A DNA stretch of 37,151 nucleotides from NCBI GenBank assembly GCA_949291675.1, contig CASEWR010000141.1, positions 1 through 37,151 on the forward strand, read 5' to 3'. How positions within the stretch are numbered: position 1 is the first letter of the stretch; the number at the start of each line of letters is the position of its first letter. Made by a program: the position numbers and the translations under genes. The notes below the pieces were generated by a model that was given only the letters and a program-made list of their open reading frames with translations, ran no database searches and had not been told where the DNA came from. Origin of the DNA: an uncultured Desulfovibrio sp. (GTDB lineage: Bacteria > Desulfobacterota > Desulfovibrionia > Desulfovibrionales > Desulfovibrionaceae). Shown piece by piece: positions 25,488-36,192 of this stretch.

Positions 25488-26630
25488 TCAGTCTCTGCTG
25501 TAGGTACGGGCATTCATGCTGCCCACAACGCAGAGTATTTCGTAGCAGATGGTCTCGAGTTTGTCTGCCCAGTCCTGGGCGCTCACGGCCTGCTCACCGT
25601 CTGCGGCATTGCCGCCGAGCAGCCAGAGATCGTCGCCAGGGCACACGTTGTCGATGTCCGTGACATCGAACATGGTCATATTCATGCACACTCTGCCCAC
25701 AGAGCGCACCTTTTTGCCATGCACAAGGGCGCTGAGGCCGAAGGTCAGGGCGCGGGGCAGGGCATTGGCATAGCCTGCGCCGGCAACGGCTATCTTCATG
25801 GGACGGTCTGCATGGAAGAGCTGGCCGTAGGAGATGCCCTCGCCCCTGCGCAGCTCCGTGACCTGCAGGATGCGGGTGGACAGGCCCATGACCCACTCAA
25901 AGTCCTGGCCAAGGTATTCCTTTTCCGTGCCCGCAAAGGGGTTGCCGCCATAGAGCACCACGCCCGGGCGGCAGATGTCCTCCAGGTTGTGTCTGTAGGA
26001 GCTGTCCAGGATGCCTGCCGAGTTGTAGAGGCTGGCCTTCATGCCCGGAAAGGCATTGAGCAGGCAGCCTGCCAGGTCCGTGAACAGTGAGATCTGCTGT
26101 ACTGTGAAGCTGTGACGCGAGGGGATGTCTGCGCAGGAGCAGTGGGAGACAGCCAGGCGCGGCTGCAGGGCAGGATTTTGTCTGAGCTTGTCGATGACCA
26201 CAGCCAGCTGTTCGCCGCGAAAGCCCTGTCTGTGCATGCCGCTTTCTAGCTTGATGGCCACAGGCAGGGGATGGTCTGTTGTTGCTCTGGCCGAGGCTGC
26301 CTCAAGCTGCTCAAGGCTGCAGATCAGAGGCAGAAGATTCCAGGAGGTGATAAGCTGCCAGTCTTCTCTGCACACAGGTGCCATGAGGGGCATGATTTCC
26401 TGGGTAAAGCCTTCCTCGCGCAGTGCCCGGCCCTCGTCTGCATAGCCCACGGCAAAGCGTGCGGCGCCGGCAGCCGACAGGGCAGTGGCGCATTCAATCA
26501 GGCCATGGCCATAGGCGTCGGACTTGAGCACCGGCATGAGTGTTGCCGGATTGCCGCAGCGTCTGAAGTTGCGTACCAGGGCACCAAGATTGATGTGGCA
26601 CAGCGTATGGGAGAATTTACAGGGCGTCAT
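25488..26630 (-). CDS. alr: Alanine racemase
   Basis: PLP enzyme that makes D-alanine for peptidoglycan. The 380-residue protein has Lys36 in VLKSDAYGHG (Schiff base), CSCADIPS region, YGGNPF, GAGYANALPRAL (catalytic tyrosine loop) and VGRVCMNMTMFDVTD. A usual Alr sequence reads GYADG at the tyrosine loop; here it is GYANA, still with the tyrosine. The frame extends 89 codons upstream, but ATG at 26630 has GGAGAGG just upstream and starts at the family position (MTPCKFSHTLCHINLGAL). Divergent from tgt. Confidence 0.94.
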   Translation of the reverse strand: MTPCKFSHTLCHINLGALVRNFRRCGNPATLMPVLKSDAYGHGLIECATALSAAGAARFAVGYADEGRALREEGFTQEIMPLMAPVCREDWQLITSWNLLPLICSLEQLEAASARATTDHPLPVAIKLESGMHRQGFRGEQLAVVIDKLRQNPALQPRLAVSHCSCADIPSRHSFTVQQISLFTDLAGCLLNAFPGMKASLYNSAGILDSSYRHNLEDICRPGVVLYGGNPFAGTEKEYLGQDFEWVMGLSTRILQVTELRRGEGISYGQLFHADRPMKIAVAGAGYANALPRALTFGLSALVHGKKVRSVGRVCMNMTMFDVTDIDNVCPGDDLWLLGGNAADGEQAVSAQDWADKLETICYEILCVVGSMNARTYSRD

Positions 26631-28220
<1,590 letters not shown>

Positions 28221-28415
28221 GAAATAGCGCCGTCACAGTGCGCCTGAAGCCTTCTGCAACATCCCGGAAACGCAGGATGTTCTGCAGACGCTCTTTCGGA
28301 CAGGACATCCGGGAGGCTGACACGCCAGGCGAGATGTCAGGGACACGTCAGAAGGCATGTCAGACGGCATGCGCAAGGCAGCCAGACGGCATCCGAAACA
28401 TCAAGGAGGAGCCAC

Positions 28416-29372
28416 GTGAGCTCATCAACACATCGTTGCGGCTGGGTTGCCATCATGGGACCGCCCAATGCCGGCAAGTCCACCCTGCTCAACACCCTCA
28501 TCGAGCAGAAGGTCACCATTGTGACCCCGAAGCCCCAGACCACCCGCAATCAGATTGTGGGCATTCTCACAGAACAGGACCTGCAGATTGTCTTCATGGA
28601 CACCCCCGGCCTCTCCCAGGGCCGCGGCCAGCTCAGCAAGACCATGCTGCAGGCAGTCTGGCAGAGTCTGCGTCAGGCAGAAGTGATCATGCCTGTGCTG
28701 GACGCACACACCTATATCCTGCACCCGGAATACCTGGACCGCGACCTTGAGCCCATTATCGAGGCGCTGCGCGGCGAGACACGCCCCATGGTGGTCGTCG
28801 TCAACAAGGTGGACCTCTTTGGTGACAAGAGCCGCATGCTGCCCCTGCTCACCAGACTCAATGAAATCTGGCCTGACGCGGAAATCTACCCCATGTCCGC
28901 CCTCAACAAGGACGGCATTGAGGGGCTGAAGGACGTGCTGCGCAGCAAGCTCCCCGAGCGTGCGCCGCTCTTCCCCGAGGACCAGGTTTCCACGCTGCCA
29001 GTGCGCTTCATGGCCTCGGAGCTCATCCGCGAGAAGCTCTTCCTCCATCTGCGCGAGGAAGTGCCCTACGGCACTGCCGTGACCATTGAGCAGTGGGAAG
29101 AGAACCCCGAGACCAATCAGACCCTTATCTATGCCACCATCTATGTGAGCCGTCCCATGCACAAGGCCATGGTCATCGGCAGGCAGGGTGCCATGATCAA
29201 GAAGATTGGCACCGAGGCCAGACAGGACATTCAGCAGCTCATTGACGGCAAGGTGCACCTGGAACTGTGGGTCAAGGTGCGCGAGCACTGGAGCGAGGAT
29301 CTGAACTTCATCGGTCAGGTGGAACTGGAGAACCTTGGTATCCCTGTGGAGGAAGACGGCCCGCAGCACTGA
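28416..29372 (+). CDS. era: GTPase Era
   Basis: Essential GTPase that helps mature the 30S subunit by binding the 16S 3' end. G1 is GPPNAGKS (15-22), the effector region carries [14 protein letters not shown]3 is DTPG (62-65) and G4 NKVD (130-133). The C-terminal KH domain follows, with [18 protein letters not shown] and LWVKVREHW. The start is GTG at 28416, supported by AGGAGG seven bases upstream. The stop lies 20 bases before the next start, so era and the YggS-family gene are one unit. Confidence 0.97.
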   Translation: MSSSTHRCGWVAIMGPPNAGKSTLLNTLIEQKVTIVTPKPQTTRNQIVGILTEQDLQIVFMDTPGLSQGRGQLSKTMLQAVWQSLRQAEVIMPVLDAHTYILHPEYLDRDLEPIIEALRGETRPMVVVVNKVDLFGDKSRMLPLLTRLNEIWPDAEIYPMSALNKDGIEGLKDVLRSKLPERAPLFPEDQVSTLPVRFMASELIREKLFLHLREEVPYGTAVTIEQWEENPETNQTLIYATIYVSRPMHKAMVIGRQGAMIKKIGTEARQDIQQLIDGKVHLELWVKVREHWSEDLNFIGQVELENLGIPVEEDGPQH

Positions 29373-29392
29373 GGCAGGGCCGGGAGGTAGTC

Positions 29393-30124
29393 ATGGACAG
29401 TGCAGCAAGAGCATCTCTGGCACAGCACTACGAGGCTGTGCTTGAGCGTCTGGACAAGGCAGTCAGCATGGCAGGCAGGGCTGCAGGCTCGGTGCGGCTC
29501 ATTGCCGTCTCCAAGCTGCACCCGGCTGAGATGGTGGCAGCAGTGGCGGAACTCGGCCAGGCGGACTTCGGGGAAAACTACGTGCAGGAAGCTCTGGAAA
29601 AGCGCGAACAGCTGGGCGCCATGCCTGGCTTTGCAAAGGAGATTTCCTGGCACATGATTGGCCATGTGCAGAGCCGCAAGGCGCCCCTTGTTGCCGGCAG
29701 CTTCACCCTGGTGCACACCCTGGACTCCGTAAAGCTTGCCAGTGCCATGGAAAAGCATCTGGCAAAGTCCGGTGCCGGGCAGAACGTCCTCATTGAGGTG
29801 AATGTGGGCGAGGAGAGCCAGAAGAGCGGCATTGACGCTGCCAGCCTGCACGAGCTTGCGGATCATGTGCTGCAGTCCTGCCCGCATCTGCATGTGCAGG
29901 GGCTGATGTGCATTCCCCCGGTCTTTGATGCGGGTGAGGGTGCCAGACCCTACTTTGCCAGGCTGCGCAGGCTGGCAGAGGAATTGCGCACCTACACCGG
30001 GCTTGCCCTTCCGGAGCTGTCCATGGGCATGTCCGGCGACTTTGAGTGGGCTGTGCTCGAAGGTGCGACCATTGTGCGTGTGGGAACGGATATCTTCGGG
30101 CAGAGACCGCCCAAAAAGGCCTGA
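29393..30124 (+). CDS. YggS/PROSC-family PLP homeostasis protein
   Basis: Member of the single-domain PLP-binding family (YggS, YlmE, PLPBP) that keeps PLP levels in balance. The 243-residue protein has Lys41 in LIAVSKLHP (PLP lysine), FGENYVQEAL, WHMIGHVQSRKA, VLIEVNVGEESQKSG, GLMCIPP, LSMGMSGDFEWAV and a GTDIFG phosphate loop. GGAGG lies shortly before ATG at 29393; the frame extends upstream into era but without a site. It may form a translational pair with era. Confidence 0.95.
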   Translation: MDSAARASLAQHYEAVLERLDKAVSMAGRAAGSVRLIAVSKLHPAEMVAAVAELGQADFGENYVQEALEKREQLGAMPGFAKEISWHMIGHVQSRKAPLVAGSFTLVHTLDSVKLASAMEKHLAKSGAGQNVLIEVNVGEESQKSGIDAASLHELADHVLQSCPHLHVQGLMCIPPVFDAGEGARPYFARLRRLAEELRTYTGLALPELSMGMSGDFEWAVLEGATIVRVGTDIFGQRPPKKA

Positions 30125-30140
30125 GTGCAGACAGGCCTGA

Positions 30141-30770
30141 CTACTTTCCTGCCCGTTCGTCTTCCAGGGCCCGGGCACTGCTGTAGCCATAGGCCCTGAC
30201 CATGTCATCCAGGTTCTTTTCCGCCAGGTTCTCGCCGCGCTCCTTTGCTGCCAGCACATGCCTGTGCAGGCAGCAAAGCGTGTTCTCGCTGTAGGTGAGC
30301 AGCTCGCCTTCGAGATAGGTCTCAAAGGACGTGGCACAGGCTGTATCCTGTGCGGTACGCAGAGGGCGTCCTGTGGAACGCACATGAGGATAGCGGGCAT
30401 CGCACTCGCCTTCCCAGGCAACATTGATGTCCACAATGGCGCGGACAAGCTCGTCCTTCTCCCTGCTGATCTCGGGAAGCTGGTCTGCAATGCGCCTGTA
30501 TTCCTCTGGATGGGTGCGCCGCATCATATAGCCGTACTTCTCTGCCAGGGGATTGCGGCCTTCCGCCTCTGCCTGGCGCAGGTCTTCCTCGTAGCTTGCC
30601 AGCGCATCCTCAGGCCAGCTTGCGAACTGGCTTTTGCGCATGATGGCAAAGGTTTTTGGGCTGTCCTGACAGTCTGCCCTGCCGCCGACATTGTTGACCT
30701 TCTGGAAGAGATTCCACTCCCGTGTCACGATACGCTCGATACAAGCGTCTGCAGCCTTTGTGCTGTCCAT
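30141..30770 (-). CDS. DUF4125-family protein
   Basis: A 209-residue soluble protein of unknown function. It shows the family block W-NLFQKVNNVGGRADCQDSP in two parts, with KTFAIMRKSQFASWPEDAL following, then EKYGYMMRRTHPEEY and a cysteine pair TLCCLHRHV. The start at 30770 has GGGAG eight bases upstream; a longer frame to 30899 is unsupported. Its neighbour across a 146-base divergent gap is a DUF4037 protein. From memory these two families often occur together, which suggests a joint task, but I cannot confirm it here. No catalytic residues are evident. Confidence 0.8.
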   Translation of the reverse strand: MDSTKAADACIERIVTREWNLFQKVNNVGGRADCQDSPKTFAIMRKSQFASWPEDALASYEEDLRQAEAEGRNPLAEKYGYMMRRTHPEEYRRIADQLPEISREKDELVRAIVDINVAWEGECDARYPHVRSTGRPLRTAQDTACATSFETYLEGELLTYSENTLCCLHRHVLAAKERGENLAEKNLDDMVRAYGYSSARALEDERAGK

Positions 30771-30863
30771 TGTACTTCTCCCTTGTTGTTCGCCCTGGTT
30801 CTCTGGTTCTCCATGGCTCTCCATGGCGCAGGCCGGTGCGGCCAGCCTGAACCTGTTTTCATC

Positions 30864-30880
30864 ACTACGCTTTTGCCTTT
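30864..30880. repeat. 17-bp sequence shared with the alr-tgt gap
   Basis: ACTACGCTTTTGCCTTT here is identical, in the same orientation, to 26820-26836. Both copies lie in divergent intergenic regions. A shared 17-mer between two short gaps is unlikely by chance in 37 kb (about 0.04 expected for any such pair). Confidence 0.75.
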
Positions 30881-30916
30881 TCTCAGGCAATGCCCGCATT
30901 ACGAGGAACTTTGCCC

Positions 30917-31867
30917 ATGAGTACCGTACACGGACTTGATCTGGCCCGCAAACTCTACGAAAACTTTGGCAGAGAGTGTATTGCCAGTGAACTGCCTGAC
31001 CTTGAGCCGCACATTGCTGTCGGCCTGGTCGGCGAAGGCTCTGACTGCTTTGGCTTTGATGACGAGATTTCTCAGGACCATGACTGGGGCCCGGCCTTCT
31101 GTCTGTGGCTGCCCCAGGAGATGCTCGCTGCCAATATCGAGCGCATTGAGGACGTTCTTGGCATGCTCCCCGAGACAGTGGACGGCTTCAGGGTGCGCAT
31201 GCATCCTGATGATCGCATTGGCAGAGTGGGACCTCTGTCCATTGAGGGTTTTTATCAGCGCTTCCTCAATGTGCCCCGCTGTCCGCAGACCATTGGAGAA
31301 TGGCGTGCCATTCCAGAGCACTACCTTGCAGTTGCCACCAACGGTGAGGTCTTCTGCGACCCTGCCGGCATCTTTACCGGCATCAGAAACGAGCTTTTGC
31401 AGTTCTATCCTGAAGACCTGCGCCTGAAGAAGATTGCCGCCCGCTGTGTGGCTGCCTCTCAGGCAGGGCAGTACAATCTGCCCCGCATGCTGGCCCGCCA
31501 TGCCTACACCTCTGTGAATATCTGCTGCGTGCGTTTTACAGAAGCCATCATCAGCATGATCTTTCTGCTCAGCAAGCGCTTCATGCCCTTCTACAAGTGG
31601 GCACATGTGGCCTTAGGGCGCAGCGGCATTCCTCTGGCAGAGGGCATTGCCGCCTCCCTTGAGCAGCTCAACAGCCTCACGCCCCTGGAACATACTGCTT
31701 CCGACTATGCCGCTGTCATTGAGGACATCTGCCAGCGCGTGGCTGATGAGCTTGTGGCTCAGGGCATGACGAACAGCAGAGATCCCTGGCTCTATGAGCA
31801 GGGCCCTGCGGTGCAGTCGAGAATACAGCACGAAGGTTTGAGGCGTCTGCCTGTGCAGTTTGATTAG
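30917..31867 (+). CDS. DUF4037-family nucleotidyltransferase-like protein
   Basis: A 316-residue protein. Its N-terminus holds a nucleotidyltransferase-like signature: Gly41-Ser42, then Asp54-His55-Asp56 eleven residues later, as in the GS-x9-13-DxD pattern of the polymerase-beta superfamily. The rest is helical, with conserved Trp/Arg/His positions, resembling the DUF4037 domain. An AMP- or nucleotide-transfer role to protein or small molecule is possible but not shown. The start at 30917 has GAGG upstream; ATG at 30890 is in frame without a site. Divergent from the DUF4125 gene. Confidence 0.78.
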   Translation: MSTVHGLDLARKLYENFGRECIASELPDLEPHIAVGLVGEGSDCFGFDDEISQDHDWGPAFCLWLPQEMLAANIERIEDVLGMLPETVDGFRVRMHPDDRIGRVGPLSIEGFYQRFLNVPRCPQTIGEWRAIPEHYLAVATNGEVFCDPAGIFTGIRNELLQFYPEDLRLKKIAARCVAASQAGQYNLPRMLARHAYTSVNICCVRFTEAIISMIFLLSKRFMPFYKWAHVALGRSGIPLAEGIAASLEQLNSLTPLEHTASDYAAVIEDICQRVADELVAQGMTNSRDPWLYEQGPAVQSRIQHEGLRRLPVQFD

Positions 31868-31900
31868 GCAGAACCCTGTGCGACAGCGCACGCCTGAGAC

Positions 31901-31939
31901 GCAAAGCCCCGACAGATCAGTGTCTGCCGGGGCTTTGCC
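31901..31939. terminator. Bidirectional terminator between DUF4037 gene and permease gene
   Basis: GCAAAGCCCCGACAGA (31901-31916) pairs with TCTGCCGGGGCTTTGC (31923-31938) with one mismatch, loop of six. Flanking A and T tracts are short. It separates two convergent genes. Confidence 0.85.
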
Positions 31940-31963
31940 ATATTTGCTGCACTGCGTCAGAGG

Positions 31964-33418
31964 CTATGCGTCTTCTGTCCTTGTCTGTGCCGCAACACCG
32001 CTTTCAGGGCCTGCTCCTGAGTGTGTGCCGGAACAAGTCTCTGCACGCCCGGCAGGTCTGCAGCGACTGCCAGGGGCACTGCCTCTGGGGAAGAAGCGTG
32101 TGCGTGCCCGTGTCTGCGGGGGCAGGGAGGAGTATACTTGGCGCCGGACAGGGACCCTGGCTGGCAGAACTGGCTGAGCTGGCCGGACTGGGGCTGACAG
32201 AGAGGCAGCTGGCAGAGCTGGCTGCAGTGCGTTGTCGTCCCCTGTGCCCTTTCTGACATCCTTCCGGGCGTCCTTTCCGACATCCTTTCTGCCATCTGCT
32301 TCTGAGACTTCTTTTGCGTCTTCTTCCGCAGACTCGTCTTTGTCTGCAGCTTCATCTGGCTCCCGTCTGCCTGTGGTCTCGTCCGCAAAGATCTGCCACA
32401 CCGTGATGAAGATGGCAGCCAGCAGGGGGCCGGTCACAAAGCCGTCCATACCGAAGAGGGTAAAGCCGCTCAGGGTGGAGAGCAGGATGAGGTAGTCAGG
32501 CATTCTGGTGCCGCGGCGTACCAGAATGGGGCGCAGGATATTGTCTGCAAGGCCGATGACGCCGCCCCCATAGGCAATGAGGACAATGCCGTCCACATAG
32601 GCGCCGGTCGCCAGCAGATAGAGGGCTGTGGGCAGCCAGATAAGGGCCGCGCCGACGATGGGAATCAGGGACAGGATGGCCATGGCCACGCCCCAGAGCA
32701 CTGCGGCACGGATGTCCAGTATCCAGAAGATGAGTCCGCCAAGAGCGCCCTGGGCCATGGCGACCAGCAGGCTGCCCTTGACCGTGGCCCGCATGACGCC
32801 GGCGAACTTGCTCATGAGCAGGCGTTCTCTGTGGTCGCCAAAGGGCATGATGCGCACGAAGGTCGCGCTGAGCTTGCGCGAGTCGCGCACAAAGAAGAAG
32901 GCCACATAGAGGCAGATGGCCAGGTCAGTCATGAAGTTGGCAGCGCTGCCGCCAAAGGCCATGGTGTATTTGGCCAGGGACCCGCCCACTGACAGTGCCA
33001 GGGCAGACAGATCCGAGGTCAGGGTGCTCATGTCATAGCCGAACTTGTCCAGGATGCGCTGCACAGCAGGGAAGGAGTTGTGCAGTCTGGTCAGCAGCTC
33101 GCGCACATGATCCGGGTTTTCCGAAATCTGCTGGTAGAGAAGCAGGGCTTCGCGCGCGCCTGTGTAGAGAATCCAGGCCAGGGGCAGGATGATAAGAAAG
33201 AGGGCCAGCAGGACAGTGAGCAGGGCAGCCCTGTTGGGGCCTACGTGGGGAAGGGTGAGAAGTTTGCGGTTAATCGGTGTGAAGACTGCCGCAATGACCA
33301 CTGCCCAGAGCAGAACATTGAAGAAAGGCAGCAGCAGCCAGAAGAAGAGGGCTGTAGCCATGAGGACAAGGCAGAGAAAGGCCCTGGCCTCAAAGCGTTG
33401 CATATCGGGAAACAGCAT
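31964..33418 (-). CDS. AI-2E/PerM-family membrane permease with long C-terminal tail
   Basis: A 484-residue membrane protein. Residues about 10-350 contain seven or eight hydrophobic segments and the family motifs PIVGAALIWLP, ADNILRPILV and LSGFTLFGMDGFVTGPLLAA. Such proteins are annotated as AI-2 exporters, Na+/H+ antiporters or permeases; substrate cannot be read. The last 130 residues are hydrophilic, starting with an acidic stretch (DESAEEDAKEVSEADG) and ending Pro/Arg-rich, unlike the family. The start is uncertain: ATG at 33418 or 33403, neither with a good site. It is transcribed in the same direction as the RlmB-type gene, 48 bases downstream of it. Confidence 0.85.
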   Translation of the reverse strand: MLFPDMQRFEARAFLCLVLMATALFFWLLLPFFNVLLWAVVIAAVFTPINRKLLTLPHVGPNRAALLTVLLALFLIILPLAWILYTGAREALLLYQQISENPDHVRELLTRLHNSFPAVQRILDKFGYDMSTLTSDLSALALSVGGSLAKYTMAFGGSAANFMTDLAICLYVAFFFVRDSRKLSATFVRIMPFGDHRERLLMSKFAGVMRATVKGSLLVAMAQGALGGLIFWILDIRAAVLWGVAMAILSLIPIVGAALIWLPTALYLLATGAYVDGIVLIAYGGGVIGLADNILRPILVRRGTRMPDYLILLSTLSGFTLFGMDGFVTGPLLAAIFITVWQIFADETTGRREPDEAADKDESAEEDAKEVSEADGRKDVGKDARKDVRKGTGDDNALQPALPAASLSAPVRPAQPVLPARVPVRRQVYSSLPPQTRARTRFFPRGSAPGSRCRPAGRAETCSGTHSGAGPESGVAAQTRTEDA

Positions 33419-33465
33419 ATGGGAGAGAATCCTGGTCAGAGGTGAAAAAAAGGGTGTGTGAGCCC

Positions 33466-34266
33466 CTAAGAATTATCCCGATCAGTCGATAAGGAGGTTG
33501 ACAGGGCGTTGTGCGCTTGTGCCAGGGCAAGGAGTATCCCGCCTGCCTGGGCCACATTCAGAGAATCGAAGGAACGACTGAAGGGTATCTTCAGCCACAT
33601 CGAGCACCTCTTGGCAACGCCCGGCCGCACACCTTTCTCCTCACTGCCAAGAACAAGGACCGCGGGCAGCTGAAGCCCCTGCACATAGGGGTTGAGCACA
33701 GGAGCAGAGCCGGACTGGCCTGTTCCGTAGATGGTAAAGCCCCTTTCCTCAGCTTCATCAAGGGCCCTGGCCAGGTTCACGGCACGTGTGACGGGAAGGC
33801 GGCCAAGAGCTCCGGCTGAGGACCGTAAGGCTGCGGGGCCCAGAAAAGCTGAATTATGTTCCGGAAGAAGCAGACCTGCTGCGCCCAGGGCGTACATGGT
33901 TCTGGCAAGTGTCCCGACATTCCCGGGGTCCTTGACCTGGTCAAGGGCAATCACAAGGGGGAAGGGCGCCTGCAGAGCATCTTCAAGAAGCTTTTCCAGC
34001 GAGACTGTGGGAACACAGGACAATCTGGCAACCACACCCTGATGATGAGCCGGGGCATTGCCCGAGCGGCAGAGCCTGTCCAGAGCGGTGTTTTCCACCA
34101 GCGTGTAGTGCACATGATGCTGCCTGCACAATTCCTGGATCTCCAGGAACTCCGGTGCACGGCTTCCCTTGCGGCAGGCCACGCTGTCTATACGTTCAGG
34201 CGATTCTCTCAACAGCTCAAGCACGGGCTTGAGACCAGGGAGAAGGACAGTGTCTTTTGTTTCCAT
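33466..34266 (-). CDS. rlmB: RlmB/TrmH-family 2'-O-methyltransferase (SpoU)
   Basis: SAM-dependent ribose methylation of RNA, most likely 23S G2251 by similarity to RlmB; other TrmH targets cannot be excluded. The 266-residue protein has a substrate-binding N-terminal domain (LPGLKPVLELLRESPERID) and a SPOUT domain with motif 1 DQVKDPGNVGTLARTMYALG, motif 2 LVLGSEEKGVRPGV and motif 3 IPFSRSFDSLNVAQAGGILL. GGAG lies seven bases before ATG at 34266; the longer frame to 34365 is unsupported. Divergent from the mltD-like gene. Confidence 0.9.
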   Translation of the reverse strand: METKDTVLLPGLKPVLELLRESPERIDSVACRKGSRAPEFLEIQELCRQHHVHYTLVENTALDRLCRSGNAPAHHQGVVARLSCVPTVSLEKLLEDALQAPFPLVIALDQVKDPGNVGTLARTMYALGAAGLLLPEHNSAFLGPAALRSSAGALGRLPVTRAVNLARALDEAEERGFTIYGTGQSGSAPVLNPYVQGLQLPAVLVLGSEEKGVRPGVAKRCSMWLKIPFSRSFDSLNVAQAGGILLALAQAHNALSTSLSTDRDNS

Positions 34267-34352
34267 GACAGTCTCCGAAAGAGTTGTTTCCTTTGTGATT
34301 TTTAGCTGAAGCAATTTCTTTAGGCAAGAAGAGCGATTTTTCCGGGTGCGCC

Positions 34353-35780
34353 ATGACACGTGCAAGTTCCATCGTCAAGTCAGAGTTGTTCAGAGTTCTG
34401 GTCCTGTGCTTCCTCGTCAGCACGCTGTGCGCGGGATGTTCTTCCAAACAGGCCGGGCTTGATGCGTCCGGAAGCCTGTCCCTGAACGTCAAGGGCGCGC
34501 CCCTCAGCGACAGTGAAAAGGCCTCTCTTGCCAAAAATCGCGGCAAAATCGCCCGCCAGGTGCCTGCCTATGCAGAACCTGTGGTGGAACAGCAGTCCAA
34601 ATACTTCCTGCGCGGTGGCCGCAAGACCATGGAAGTGACCTCAAAGAGAGCCGAGAACTACCTCGCCTACGCCAGGGGCGTGTTCCGCTCCCATGGCCTG
34701 CCTGAAGAACTGGCCTACCTTGCCATGGTTGAAAGCGGCTACAATACCAGGGCACGCTCCCGCGCCGGTGCCGCCGGTGCCTGGCAGTTCATGCCCTACA
34801 CAGGCATGAAGTTCGGTCTTGCCCAGGACAAGTGGCAGGACGAACGCCTGGATATCTACCATGCAACAGATTCTGCAGCACGCTACTTGAAGAAACTGCA
34901 TGATGACTTTGGCGACTGGCCCACTGCCATTGCTGCCTACAATGCCGGTGAAGGCAAGATGAGCCGCGCCTGCGAAGCCGCTGGTGAGCGCACCTTCTTC
35001 GGTGTCATGCGCAAGAATGACAGGCTTGATGAGAAGACCAGACTGAAGGCCGAGACCCTGCAGTATGTGCCCAGATTCCTGGCTGTCACCGCCATCATGG
35101 AGAATCTGCCCGAACTGGGCTTTGAGGAAATTCATCCCGAGCGCGCAGCCAGAATGACAAAGGTCCGCATCCGCCCGCGCACCAATCTCAAGGCCATGGC
35201 CAGCGCCTGCGGCATGTCCTGGGGCGAGTTCCAGACCTACAACCCCCATTTCAAGAGGTCAGTGAGCCACGCAAGCCAGCACACCAATGCCTACGTGCCT
35301 GAGAGCAGGGGTGCCATGGCAATGGCCTACGCAAGAAACCCCGTCAGTGTCTCCACCGTCATGCTCGCTTCTGCTGAAACGACAGGAACAGGCAAGGCAG
35401 CCAGAGCCTCCGGCTCCGCGAAAAAGGCGGCGTACGGCAGGGGCGGCACCTATACCCTGCGCCCCGGCGATACACTGACCAGGGTTGCCCGCAAGTACAA
35501 TACCTCTGTTCAGGCCCTGCTTGCAGCCAACAATCTGCGTGATGCCAACAGCATCCATGCCGGACAGACACTGGCCATCCCCGGCAGGGCAACCACAGTT
35601 GCCCAGGCAGGCAGCACACGCACCGGCAAGGGTGGCGTGAACACCTACAGGGTGCAGCCCAGGGACAACCTCTGGCAGATTTCCCGCAAACTCAATGTGA
35701 GTGTGGACGATCTGAAGCGCTGGAACAATCTCCGCGGTCAGGACATTCATGTAGGACAGCGCCTGGTGGTGATGCGCTGA
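34353..35780 (+). CDS. mltD: Membrane-bound lytic murein transglycosylase D-like lipoprotein with two LysM domains
   Basis: Cleaves the glycan backbone of peptidoglycan. The 475-residue protein has a lipoprotein-like signal ending TLCAG-Cys29 (position -3 is Cys, so the lipobox is weak). The SLT domain has catalytic Glu127 in YLAMVESGYN, followed by SRAGAAGAWQFMPYTG and AIAAYNAGEGKM. Two LysM domains follow at about 365-409 and 430-474, joined by a Ser/Ala linker. Its order (signal, SLT, LysM, LysM) matches MltD. The ribosome-binding site is weak. It diverges from rlmB with an 86-base gap. Confidence 0.93.
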   Translation: MTRASSIVKSELFRVLVLCFLVSTLCAGCSSKQAGLDASGSLSLNVKGAPLSDSEKASLAKNRGKIARQVPAYAEPVVEQQSKYFLRGGRKTMEVTSKRAENYLAYARGVFRSHGLPEELAYLAMVESGYNTRARSRAGAAGAWQFMPYTGMKFGLAQDKWQDERLDIYHATDSAARYLKKLHDDFGDWPTAIAAYNAGEGKMSRACEAAGERTFFGVMRKNDRLDEKTRLKAETLQYVPRFLAVTAIMENLPELGFEEIHPERAARMTKVRIRPRTNLKAMASACGMSWGEFQTYNPHFKRSVSHASQHTNAYVPESRGAMAMAYARNPVSVSTVMLASAETTGTGKAARASGSAKKAAYGRGGTYTLRPGDTLTRVARKYNTSVQALLAANNLRDANSIHAGQTLAIPGRATTVAQAGSTRTGKGGVNTYRVQPRDNLWQISRKLNVSVDDLKRWNNLRGQDIHVGQRLVVMR

Positions 35781-35956
35781 GCACAGAACCGGAAAAGATT
35801 CAGAGTACAAGGGCCCAAAGTACAAGGGGACAAGGGCTCAGACACAGAAAAACAGCACTGTCATAAAACAGAACTGGTTCTTTTTGAGGGATACAAGAAG
35901 GGCCGGTTCTGCAAAAAGAGAGCGCCTCCTGCTGAGGGACGAGACAGTGCAACGTA

Positions 35957-36003
35957 CAAGACGGCACTGCACCGGGACGGTCACCCTGTGCGGTGCCGTC
36001 TTG
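35957..36003 (+). terminator. Candidate terminator of the mltD-like gene
   Basis: CAAGACGGCACTGCAC pairs with GTGCGGTGCCGTCTTG (one mismatch), with a loop of about 15 bases, then TCTGC. The stem is strong but the T-run is poor, so it may be a 3' protective hairpin. It lies 177 bases after the stop codon. Confidence 0.6.
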
Positions 36004-36159
36004 TCTGCAGGGCCCGGACAGGACAGGGCACTGTCAGCAGCGTCCGTGTGACACAGTCACTTTTTCCGCGTGCGTTCTGTCCTGTGGCTCTCGGCCAGTC
36101 TCGCAGCCGGCTGGCATGCTTTCATACGGCCACCCAGGTCAGGCAGCCCGGACAGCAAA

Positions 36160-36192
36160 AGGCCTTCTGCAGAACATATCTGCAGAAGGCCT
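36160..36192 (-). terminator. Perfect 14-bp hairpin, reverse-oriented terminator candidate
   Basis: AGGCCTTCTGCAGA (36160-36173) pairs exactly with TCTGCAGAAGGCCT (36179-36192), loop ACATA. On the minus strand the stem is followed by TTTTGC. It could stop antisense transcripts or insulate the rRNA operon. Confidence 0.6.
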
